Shown here piece after piece: positions 6,071-11,857 of a DNA stretch of 11,857 bases. A program made the position numbers and the translations under genes. Each line of letters starts with the position of its first letter. Positions within the stretch are counted from its first letter, which is position 1. Below the pieces are notes generated by a model that did not search any database, was not told the origin of the DNA, and saw nothing but the letters and a program-made list of their open reading frames with translations. The DNA comes from Syntrophomonadaceae bacterium (GTDB lineage Bacteria; Bacillota; Dethiobacteria; DTU022): assembly GCA_003566935.1 (NCBI GenBank), contig PXBM01000113.1, positions 1-11,857 of the forward strand, read 5' to 3'.

Positions 6071-7599
6071 AGAAAGTAATCCTGGTCATTCTTGATGGAT
6101 GGGGCTGCAGCGAATCTGAAAAGGGCAATGCCATTCACCTGGCTGATACTCCGAATATGGACCGTTTTCAAAAGGAATATCCCTTTTCTCTGCTCGATGC
6201 TTCAGGTGAAGCTGTCGGCTTGCCCGATGGTCAGATGGGTAACTCCGAGGTTGGTCATCTCAATCTTGGGGCCGGCCGGATTGTCTACCAGGAGTTGACC
6301 AGGATCGGAAAGTGTATTGAGTCAGGTGAATTCTATGAAAACCAGGTCCTCTCTGAAGCGATGGAACAGGTTAAAGAAAAGCAGAGTGTGCTGCACCTGA
6401 TCGGCCTGGTTTCCGATGGAGGTGTGCACAGCCACTTCGAGCACCTCCTGGCCCTGCTGGAGATGACCCGCCGTAAAAAAGTTGAGAACGTCTATGTGCA
6501 TGTAATCCTTGACGGGCGGGATACAATTCCTTATGGGGCAAGACCTTTCCTGGAGAAGCTGGAAGAGCTTGGTAAAGAACATGGGAATGGCCGAATTGCC
6601 AGCCTATCGGGCCGCTATTATGCCATGGATCGCGATCGCCGCTGGGACCGGGTAGAACGGGCTTACCGTGCGTATACCGAAGGCAAAGGGCTAACCGCTC
6701 CTGATGCGCTTACTGCCCTTGATGAGGCTTATGATCGAGGTGAGGCTGACGAATTTGTGCAGCCTACGGTTATAGTCGATGCTAAAGAACAGCCTTTAAC
6801 CACTGTGCAGAGTGATGACAGTATGATTTTCTTTAATTTCAGGCCTGACCGGGTTCGCCAGATTAGCCGGGCCCTGGCATCTGAGGAATTCAGCCATTTC
6901 GATCGCGGACCTGAACCACCGAGGCCTTATCTAGTGACCATGACTGAATATGACCGGGAACTGCCGCTACCTGCGGCTTTTACGATAGACGATCTTATTA
7001 TGACCCTGGGTGAAATATATTCCCAAAACAGTCTGAGCCAGATGAGAATTGCTGAGACGGAAAAGTATGCCCATGTAACTTTCTTTTTCAATGGGGGAAG
7101 AGAGAAGGTTTTTAACGGTGAAGAACGGATCATGGTTCCTTCACCGCAGGTTGCAACCTATGATTTGCAGCCGGAGATGAGTGCCCCGGAGTTAACGGAA
7201 AAAATTATTCAAACCCTGCAGCAGGACAGGCACCACCTGATCGTGGCAAATTATGCCAACGCCGATATGGTCGGGCACTCCGGTATCATGGAAGCTGCAA
7301 TCAAAGCAGTAGAAACAGTGGATCAAAGTGTGGGTACGGTTGTAGAAGAGGCTTTAAACAGGGGCTGGGTGATTCTGATCACAGCCGATCATGGCAATGC
7401 TGAAGAGATGAAAAACATTGAAGGAGATACACTGACCGCGCACAGTGGAAATCCTGTTCCTTTCATCCTGATCAGCCCGGAGAAACATATTCTAAGGGAT
7501 AATGGCATACTTGCCGATGTTGCTCCGACAATTTTGGAGCTGGCCGGGTTGAAGCAGCCGCAGGAAATGAACGGGACAAGCATGCTGACCGGGAAATAG
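6067..7599 (+). CDS. gpmI: 2,3-bisphosphoglycerate-independent phosphoglycerate mutase
   Basis: Converts 3-phosphoglycerate to 2-phosphoglycerate by a phosphoserine intermediate; this metal-dependent form of the alkaline phosphatase superfamily usually uses Mn2+ in Bacillota. The protein is 510 aa, essentially the Bacillus length. Visible: metal ligand Asp10 in VILDGWG, nucleophile Ser60 in GNSEVGHLNLGAGR, VHSHFEHL and DGRDTIPYGA in the transferase domain, RYYAMDRDRRWDR, RPDRVRQI, TEKYAHVTFFFNGG, NADMVGHSG and TADHGNAEEM, the last two supplying further metal ligands. The start is TTG at 6067, overlapping the tpiA stop, and gives MKKVILVILDGWG, the expected N-terminus. Four bases separate its stop from the first ATG of eno, so it sits firmly inside the operon. 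No truncation or missing catalytic residue is seen. Confidence 0.97.
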   Translation: MKKVILVILDGWGCSESEKGNAIHLADTPNMDRFQKEYPFSLLDASGEAVGLPDGQMGNSEVGHLNLGAGRIVYQELTRIGKCIESGEFYENQVLSEAMEQVKEKQSVLHLIGLVSDGGVHSHFEHLLALLEMTRRKKVENVYVHVILDGRDTIPYGARPFLEKLEELGKEHGNGRIASLSGRYYAMDRDRRWDRVERAYRAYTEGKGLTAPDALTALDEAYDRGEADEFVQPTVIVDAKEQPLTTVQSDDSMIFFNFRPDRVRQISRALASEEFSHFDRGPEPPRPYLVTMTEYDRELPLPAAFTIDDLIMTLGEIYSQNSLSQMRIAETEKYAHVTFFFNGGREKVFNGEERIMVPSPQVATYDLQPEMSAPELTEKIIQTLQQDRHHLIVANYANADMVGHSGIMEAAIKAVETVDQSVGTVVEEALNRGWVILITADHGNAEEMKNIEGDTLTAHSGNPVPFILISPEKHILRDNGILADVAPTILELAGLKQPQEMNGTSMLTGK

Positions 7600-7603
7600 G
7601 AGG
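7597..7603 (+). promoter_or_regulatory. eno ribosome binding site that sets the start at 7613
   Basis: TAGGAGG overlaps the gpmI stop codon. It abuts ATG 7604 with no spacing but sits 9 bases before ATG 7613, so 7613 is the likely start. Confidence 0.7.
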
Positions 7604-7612
7604 ATGGATAAG

Positions 7613-8887
7613 ATGGAAGAAAGAATAAAAACGGTTAAAGCGAGGGAAATCCTTGATTCGAGAGGCAACCCGACTATTGAAGTCGATGTGCTGCTGCAGG
7701 GGGGCTGGACAGGGAGGGCAGCCGTTCCTTCCGGAGCATCCACAGGCGCCTTCGAAGCGGTTGAACTCCGTGACGGGGATGAGCAGCGCTACCTCGGTAA
7801 GGGCGTGAAATCAGCGGTGCGTCATGTTAACGAAATTCTTGCTCCCGAGCTAAGCGATCAGGATGTCCTTGACCAGAGCGGCCTTGACCAGCTAATGCTC
7901 GATCTTGATGGGACAGGTAATAAGTCCAGGCTTGGTGCAAACGCAATCCTGGGTGTTTCCCTGGCCCTGGCCAGGGCTGCTACTTCCATGCTCGATCTGC
8001 CTCTGTACCGCTATATTGGCGGGCTTGATGCCTTAACCCTGCCGGTTCCTTTCATGAATATCTTAAATGGCGGAGAGCATGCCGACAACAATATGGATAT
8101 CCAGGAATTTATGATTGTGCCCCTGGGAGCAGAATCATTTAGCAGTGCGCTGCAAATGGGAACAGAGGTATTTCATCACCTGAAAAAGATCCTGCAATCA
8201 CAGGATCTCAACACAAACGTTGGAGATGAAGGCGGCTTTGCTCCTAACCTTGATTCCAGCGAAGCAGCCCTTGAGCTGATCATTGAAGCTATCAACAAGG
8301 CAGGCTACCAACCAGGCGAACAGATAGCCCTGGCCCTGGATGCTGCTGCCAGTGAATTCTACAATGATGGAGTTTATAACCTGGAAGGAAAAGCGCTCAG
8401 CGCCGGTGAACTGACTGCCTACTATAAAAGCCTGGCCGAGAAATTCCCGCTGATCACCATTGAAGACGGTCTTGATGAAGACGATTGGGATGGATGGCGC
8501 ACCCTGACCAAAGAACTCGGTTCGGAATTAATGCTGGTTGGTGATGATATATTTGTGACCAGCCCGGAAAGATTGCGCAGGGGCATTGACAACTCCACTG
8601 CCAACTCGATCTTAATTAAGCTTAACCAGATTGGCACCCTGACAGAAACTCTTGAAACTATGGCCATGGCCCGACGGGCCGCTTACAGCTGTATGGTTTC
8701 TCATCGATCCGGTGAAACGGCAGACAGTTTTATTGCCGACCTGACAGTAGGGACAAATGCCGGGATGATCAAAACCGGTGCACCGTCCCGTATGGACCGG
8801 GTCGAGAAATACAACCAGCTGCTGCGTATCGAGGAACAGCTGGGCCGGTCAGCCCGCTATGCCGGCAAAATGGTAAAAAATCTGTAA
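7613..8887 (+). CDS. eno: Enolase (phosphopyruvate hydratase)
   Basis: Dehydrates 2-phosphoglycerate to phosphoenolpyruvate with Mg2+; in many bacteria it is also a partner of RNA-degrading complexes. With the start at 7613 the protein is 424 aa, close to other bacterial enolases. Visible: AREILDSRGNPTIEVDV near the N-terminus, VPSGASTGAFEAVELRD, the mobile-loop region, NGGEHADNNMDIQEFM, the acid Glu206 in GDEGGFAPN, the metal-site segment ITIEDGLDEDDWDGW, the base Lys336 in ILIKLNQIGTLTET, and SHRSGET followed by KTGAPSRMDRVEKYNQLLRIE. An ATG at 7604 would add three residues but touches the ribosome binding site. It closes the glycolytic run; the next gene, secG, has its own promoter 5 bases after this stop. 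No hairpin terminator was found behind it, so read-through into secG is likely. Confidence 0.97.
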   Translation: MEERIKTVKAREILDSRGNPTIEVDVLLQGGWTGRAAVPSGASTGAFEAVELRDGDEQRYLGKGVKSAVRHVNEILAPELSDQDVLDQSGLDQLMLDLDGTGNKSRLGANAILGVSLALARAATSMLDLPLYRYIGGLDALTLPVPFMNILNGGEHADNNMDIQEFMIVPLGAESFSSALQMGTEVFHHLKKILQSQDLNTNVGDEGGFAPNLDSSEAALELIIEAINKAGYQPGEQIALALDAAASEFYNDGVYNLEGKALSAGELTAYYKSLAEKFPLITIEDGLDEDDWDGWRTLTKELGSELMLVGDDIFVTSPERLRRGIDNSTANSILIKLNQIGTLTETLETMAMARRAAYSCMVSHRSGETADSFIADLTVGTNAGMIKTGAPSRMDRVEKYNQLLRIEEQLGRSARYAGKMVKNL

Positions 8888-8892
8888 CTTGT

Positions 8893-8921
8893 TTTACAAA
8901 GTGTTATTTTTATGTTAAAAT
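8893..8921 (+). promoter_or_regulatory. Sigma-A promoter for secG
   Basis: The -35 TTTACA (8893-8898, five of six consensus bases) and the -10 TAAAAT (8916-8921, five of six) are separated by 17 bases, with a TG two bases upstream of the -10 (8913-8914). The start is expected near 8928, about 35 bases ahead of the secG ATG. It lies immediately after the eno stop, so secG can be expressed independently of glycolysis. Confidence 0.7.
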
Positions 8922-8947
8922 ATCGTTTGCTGAATAGTGAAGATTTA

Positions 8948-8954
8948 TTGGGGG
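8948..8954 (+). promoter_or_regulatory. secG ribosome binding site that sets the start at 8963
   Basis: TTGGGGG lies 8 bases before ATG 8963. The longer frame from ATG 8912 begins inside the promoter and has no ribosome binding site. Confidence 0.65.
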
Positions 8955-8962
8955 TAATTAAA

Positions 8963-9187
8963 ATGCTGGGAACGGTCTTAACAATAATATACTTAATTTT
9001 ATGTCTCGCCCTTATTGCCAGTGTGCTGCTTCAGTCAGGCCGCAGCGCCGGACTTGGCGCGATAGCCGGAGGAGCACAATCTTTGGTTGGCAAGAAAAAA
9101 GGCCTTGATGAGAAGCTGGGTAAGGTAACAACTTATGTGGCGGTGGCGTTTATGCTTTTAACGATAGTGCTTGTTGTAGTAGATTAA
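8963..9187 (+). CDS. secG: Preprotein translocase subunit SecG
   Basis: Small integral membrane subunit of the SecYEG channel; it assists SecA-driven protein export and is not strictly essential in most bacteria. The 74-aa protein has two hydrophobic helices (about 3-22 and 55-73) joined by a cytoplasmic loop. The loop contains the family motif VLLQSGRSAGLGAIAGGAQ (21-39) and a basic stretch GKKKG (43-47). The start at 8963 is chosen because it follows a good ribosome binding site and puts the first helix at the N-terminus as in other SecG proteins; a frame from 8912 would add 17 polar residues. secG between eno and rnr is a common Bacillota arrangement. It has its own promoter in front and a probable terminator behind. 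Confidence 0.95.
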   Translation: MLGTVLTIIYLILCLALIASVLLQSGRSAGLGAIAGGAQSLVGKKKGLDEKLGKVTTYVAVAFMLLTIVLVVVD

Positions 9188-9218
9188 TCATTTAGTTAAA
9201 TTACTGGCAGATAAATCC

Positions 9219-9255
9219 GGCAGGGGAGCTAAAGAGCAACCCTGTCTTTTAATTT
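9219..9255 (+). terminator. Probable rho-independent terminator after secG
   Basis: GGCAGGG (9219-9225) pairs with CCCTGTC (9240-9246) in a 7-base stem with one G-U pair. Inside it GCT (9228-9230) pairs with AGC (9235-9237) over an AAAG loop. It is followed by TTTTAATTT (9247-9255). The U tract is interrupted, so termination may be partial. Confidence 0.55.
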
Positions 9256-9269
9256 ATAGAAAACAGATC

Positions 9270-9284
9270 TATAATTGATATAAG
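9270..9284 (+). promoter_or_regulatory. Possible rnr promoter -10 region
   Basis: TATAAT at 9270-9275 and TATAAG at 9279-9284 (the second preceded by TGA, an extended -10 form) lie 35-45 bases before the rnr ATG and behind the secG terminator. Neither has a convincing -35 at normal spacing (TTTTAA at 9247-9252 for the first), so the exact promoter is uncertain. Confidence 0.35.
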
Positions 9285-9317
9285 AATTTCTGTTATTTAA
9301 GGAGTTGTAACATTTTA

Positions 9318-11471
9318 ATGAAGAAGAGAAAAAATTTATCTGGGAAGTTGCGGGAAAGGATTCAGGAAGCCCTTAAGAGTCACAAGCAAAAATCGCTGGC
9401 TCTGCCGCAGATTATAAATGAGCTCGGGATGCAAAAACATGACCAAAGTATAGTCCTTGGTGAAATAAAGAAGATGATCGATGAAGGGCTGCTTGTTAAA
9501 ACCGGTAGCGGCCGTTACGGCTTACCGGAAAGGCTGGGCTATGTTACGGGAGTACTGGAGGGCAACCGCCGTGGCTTTGCTTTTCTCCGCCCGGATAGCC
9601 AGGAAGAAGATGTTTTTATCAGTCCCGACAGCTTGAAAAACGCTGCCCATGGAGACAGGGTTGTGGTTCAGTTAGACAAAAAAAGAAAAGGGAAGCGCCG
9701 CCGGGAAGGTACAGTGATTGGTCTTATAAGGCGTGGTCAGCGCCGCCTGGTTGGAACCCTGCAGCGAAAAGGCAAAAAATATTACGTTGTTCCAGATGAT
9801 CAGCGTTATCCCGGTGAAGTCCAGGTTTCTGCAAAAAATGTGAAGCAGGTTGAACCGGGAGATAAAGTAATCGTCGAAGTTGAAGAGTGGGTGCAAGGCA
9901 GGATGCCTTCGCGCGGCCGGGTAGTTGATCACCTTGGGTCTCCCGGCAGCATTCAGACGGAGCGCCTGGCTTTCAAGCATCGTTATGAGCTGCCCGGTGA
10001 GCACCCTGAAAAAGTATTAAATGAAGTAGAAGCCCTGCCGGGTGAAGATAAAATCGCTCAGCAGCTGGAAGAAGCAGGGCGCAGAGATTTGCGCGATCTG
10101 AAAATGGTAACTATCGATGATGAAACGGCCAAAGATTTTGACGATGCCGTTTCACTCGAAGAAACTGAAGAAGGGAATTTGCGGCTCGGTGTTCATATAG
10201 CCGATGTATCGTATTATGTGCGCACCGGCAAGCCTCTGGATCGTGAAGCCCTGAAGCGGGGAACCAGCATTTATCTCGTTGACCGGGTCATTCATATGCT
10301 GCCCCCGGCCCTATCTGAGAATCTATGCAGCCTGCAGGCGGAAAAAGATCGCTTGGCTGTCTCTGTTTTTATGGATATTGACAGCAGCGGGGACCTGGTT
10401 GCCGCAGATTATACAACCAGTGTGATCAGGGTGGCCGAGCGCCTGACCTACCAGCAGGTGGAGACGTATTTAAAAAAGGAAAAGGATAAGTCAATTTTTA
10501 AGGATACAGCAGTTCCGGAAATGATAGACAGGATGGACGATCTGGCTGCAGTATTAAGGCGGCGGCGCGCAGACAGGGGAACTCTCGATCTCAACCTGCC
10601 GGAAGCCCGTATAATAACAGATGATGATGGTATACCTCAAGCGATAGAGAAACGGACCATGGGCCGATCCGAGTCGCTGATCGAAGAATTCATGATTTAC
10701 TGTAATGAAACAGTTGCTTCATACCTGAACGAGAATGAAGTGCCCTGTGTTTACCGGGTTCATGCCGTGCCGACCGAAGAAAAACTCTTAATGTTAAGAG
10801 AAACTCTGACTCTGATGAATATTAAGGCGGCCAAGAACATTAAGGTTCTCAAGCCGAAACATTTGAATAAATTGCTTGAAGATACAAAGGGAGAGCCTAA
10901 CGAAAGGCTGGTTCGCTACCTGGTACTGCGCTCACTGCCCCAGGCTCGTTACAGTGCGGCAAATGACGGGCATTTTGGTTTGGCTTCAACAGGCTACTGC
11001 CATTTTACTTCACCGATCAGGCGCTATCCTGACCTGATGGTGCACCGTATTTTAAAGCAGCACCTTGACGGCGGCATTACTCCGGAAAAAATCAGCCGCC
11101 TGCAAACCCGCCTGCCCGGTATTGCCGAGCAGTCATCGGAAAGGGAACGGGCAGCTGTCGAAGCCGAAAGGGCCAGTATTGAGGTTAAAAAAGCGCAGTA
11201 TATGGAACAAAACATTGGAGAAATCTACACCGGTATTATTAACGGGGTAGCCAATTTCGGCATCTTTGTAGAGCTGGATAATACCGTGGAAGGGATGATC
11301 CCCATTGGTGACCTCGGTGATGATTATTTCTTCTATAACGAAAAGGCTGCATCCCTTACCGGTGAACGGACCCGGAAGAATTATCGCCTTGGTGATATAA
11401 TTGATGTGCAGGTAGTTAGAGCAAATCGCGAAGAAGGTAAAGTCACCTTCGCCCCCGCCCCGACAAACTAA
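9318..11471 (+). CDS. rnr: Ribonuclease R
   Basis: Processive 3'-to-5' hydrolytic exoribonuclease of the RNase II/RNB family; it degrades structured RNA and acts in quality control with tmRNA. The 717-aa protein shows the full layout: an N-terminal winged helix (about 8-70), cold-shock/OB domains beginning at LGYVTGVLEGNRRGFAFL (73-90) with DVFISPDSL, the catalytic RNB domain, and a C-terminal S1 domain (about 633-714, IGEIYTGIINGVANFGIFVE). The acidic metal ligands are present in IDDETAKDFDDAV: Asp267, Asp273, Asp275 and Asp276, aligning with Asp272, 278, 280 and 281 of E. coli RNase R. The TSPIRRYPDLMVHR motif is also intact. The ATG at 9318 is preceded by AAGGAG (9299-9304) at a rather long 13-base spacing. 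There is no long Lys-rich tail after the S1 domain. smpB, a frequent downstream neighbour, is absent. Confidence 0.96.
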   Translation: MKKRKNLSGKLRERIQEALKSHKQKSLALPQIINELGMQKHDQSIVLGEIKKMIDEGLLVKTGSGRYGLPERLGYVTGVLEGNRRGFAFLRPDSQEEDVFISPDSLKNAAHGDRVVVQLDKKRKGKRRREGTVIGLIRRGQRRLVGTLQRKGKKYYVVPDDQRYPGEVQVSAKNVKQVEPGDKVIVEVEEWVQGRMPSRGRVVDHLGSPGSIQTERLAFKHRYELPGEHPEKVLNEVEALPGEDKIAQQLEEAGRRDLRDLKMVTIDDETAKDFDDAVSLEETEEGNLRLGVHIADVSYYVRTGKPLDREALKRGTSIYLVDRVIHMLPPALSENLCSLQAEKDRLAVSVFMDIDSSGDLVAADYTTSVIRVAERLTYQQVETYLKKEKDKSIFKDTAVPEMIDRMDDLAAVLRRRRADRGTLDLNLPEARIITDDDGIPQAIEKRTMGRSESLIEEFMIYCNETVASYLNENEVPCVYRVHAVPTEEKLLMLRETLTLMNIKAAKNIKVLKPKHLNKLLEDTKGEPNERLVRYLVLRSLPQARYSAANDGHFGLASTGYCHFTSPIRRYPDLMVHRILKQHLDGGITPEKISRLQTRLPGIAEQSSERERAAVEAERASIEVKKAQYMEQNIGEIYTGIINGVANFGIFVELDNTVEGMIPIGDLGDDYFFYNEKAASLTGERTRKNYRLGDIIDVQVVRANREEGKVTFAPAPTN

Positions 11472-11477
11472 AGCAAT

Positions 11478-11498
11478 ATCAAGGGCCAACATCAAGGG
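11478..11498. repeat. Two direct copies of ATCAAGGG
   Basis: ATCAAGGG occurs at 11478-11485 and 11491-11498, 13 bases apart start to start, between the rnr stop and the downstream -35 box. It could be a regulator site for the nitroreductase gene, or chance; no regulator is recognisable. Confidence 0.3.
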
Positions 11499-11508
11499 AA
11501 CGGGATTG

Positions 11509-11539
11509 TTGACAAATTTTCTATTAACAAAGCTATAAG
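11509..11539 (+). promoter_or_regulatory. Sigma-A promoter for the nitroreductase gene
   Basis: A perfect -35 TTGACA (11509-11514) is followed by -10 TATAAG (11534-11539) at 19 bases; a shifted CTATAA (11533-11538) would give 18. The spacing is slightly long. The predicted start leaves a leader of about 20 bases before the ATG at 11565. Confidence 0.6.
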
Positions 11540-11564
11540 TAAAAATATTTGGGAGGTATGTTCT

Positions 11565-11857
11565 ATGGAGCTTTATGAAGCCCTGAGAAACAGGCGCAGC
11601 GTAAGAAAGTATAGCGGTGAAGATGTGAGTGCAGATAAGCTGGAAAAAGTTCTGGAAGCGGCCCGGATTGCCCCCTCATGGAGCAACATGCAGTGCTGGA
11701 AATTTATTGTGGTTCGTGATCCTGAAAAAAAGAAAAAACTGGCAGAAAGTATGCCTGAGAATAACCCTGCCAGGAAAGCGGTAGGAGAAACCGCACCTGT
11801 TGTTATTGTGCTTTGTGCCGATCCTACAGAATCGGGAAAGCAGGATGACAAAGAATA
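11565..11857 (+). CDS. Nitroreductase-family FMN oxidoreductase, 3'-truncated by the window
   Basis: N-terminal 97 codons of a nitroreductase-fold protein, open to the end of the window. Members bind FMN and use NAD(P)H to reduce nitro compounds, quinones, flavins or other substrates; the true substrate is rarely readable from sequence. Visible are the FMN-phosphate contact motif RRSVRKYSGEDV near residues 9-20 and the block ARIAPSWSNMQCWKFIVV (about 33-50), matching the family pattern APSxxNxQPWxF with Cys in place of the common Pro. After it comes a charged segment (PEKKKKLAES) and the strand PVVIVLCAD. The ATG at 11565 follows GGGAGGT (11551-11557) by 7 bases; the ATG at 11558 opens only a six-codon frame. 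It has its own promoter and is probably functionally separate from rnr. Subfamily not determined. Confidence 0.88.
   Translation, partial: MELYEALRNRRSVRKYSGEDVSADKLEKVLEAARIAPSWSNMQCWKFIVVRDPEKKKKLAESMPENNPARKAVGETAPVVIVLCADPTESGKQDDKE

Noticed and set aside
7604..7612. Upstream ATG start for eno
   Set aside because: It directly abuts AGGAGG with no spacing, while ATG 7613 has 9 bases of spacing and a family-like N-terminus.
8912..8962. Upstream ATG start for secG
   Set aside because: It overlaps the predicted -10 region, lacks a ribosome binding site, and puts polar residues before the first membrane helix.
1..11857. CRISPR array, toxin-antitoxin, phage-defence or biosynthetic cluster
   Set aside because: All frames of meaningful length belong to known housekeeping families; no regularly spaced repeats or small paired genes were seen on either strand.

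Overview
The window looks like core chromosome of a Bacillota (Firmicutes) bacterium, most likely a clostridial lineage. Evidence: the rapZ–whiA pair, a sigma-54 gene next to a pgk–tpiA–gpmI–eno–secG–rnr run, cofactor-independent phosphoglycerate mutase, strong GGAGG-type ribosome binding sites and frequent TTG starts. By eye the base composition is mid-range (high 40s % GC). All recognised genes are on the + strand and packed tightly; the only gene-free stretches over 90 bases are 2441-2662, 9188-9317 and 11472-11564. I saw no rRNA, tRNA, CRISPR array, insertion sequence or phage gene.

Layout. (1) 1-2440: the C-terminal part of a Cof-type HAD phosphatase, then rapZ and whiA with short gaps, probably one transcript. 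YvcK, which commonly lies between rapZ and whiA in Bacillota, is absent. (2) 2441-2662: a 222-base spacer with a possible extended -10 promoter, a perfect 12-base palindrome and a long imperfect inverted repeat (23-nt arms, 31-nt loop) that resembles a REP/REPIN-type or small MITE-like element. (3) 2663-8887: rpoN (sigma-54) followed 21 bases later by pgk, tpiA, gpmI and eno, with gaps of 21 bases or less and one stop/start overlap. This encodes the lower glycolytic / gluconeogenic trunk from 1,3-bisphosphoglycerate to phosphoenolpyruvate, plus triose-phosphate isomerase. The usual cggR and gapA are missing between rpoN and pgk, so no dedicated glycolytic promoter is visible and the operon probably reads from the rpoN side. 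(4) 8888-9317: secG (Sec translocase subunit) with its own good sigma-A promoter and a plausible terminator behind it. (5) 9318-11471: rnr (RNase R). (6) 11472-11857: a strong-looking promoter and the N-terminal part of a nitroreductase-family gene that runs off the window; smpB, which often follows rnr, is not there.

No undescribed multi-gene system is visible. The points worth checking are the inverted repeat upstream of rpoN, the direct rpoN–pgk junction without cggR/gapA, the missing yvcK, and the palindrome at the possible rpoN promoter. Several starts were set from ribosome binding sites and family N-termini rather than the longest reading frame: tpiA 5303, eno 7613 and secG 8963.
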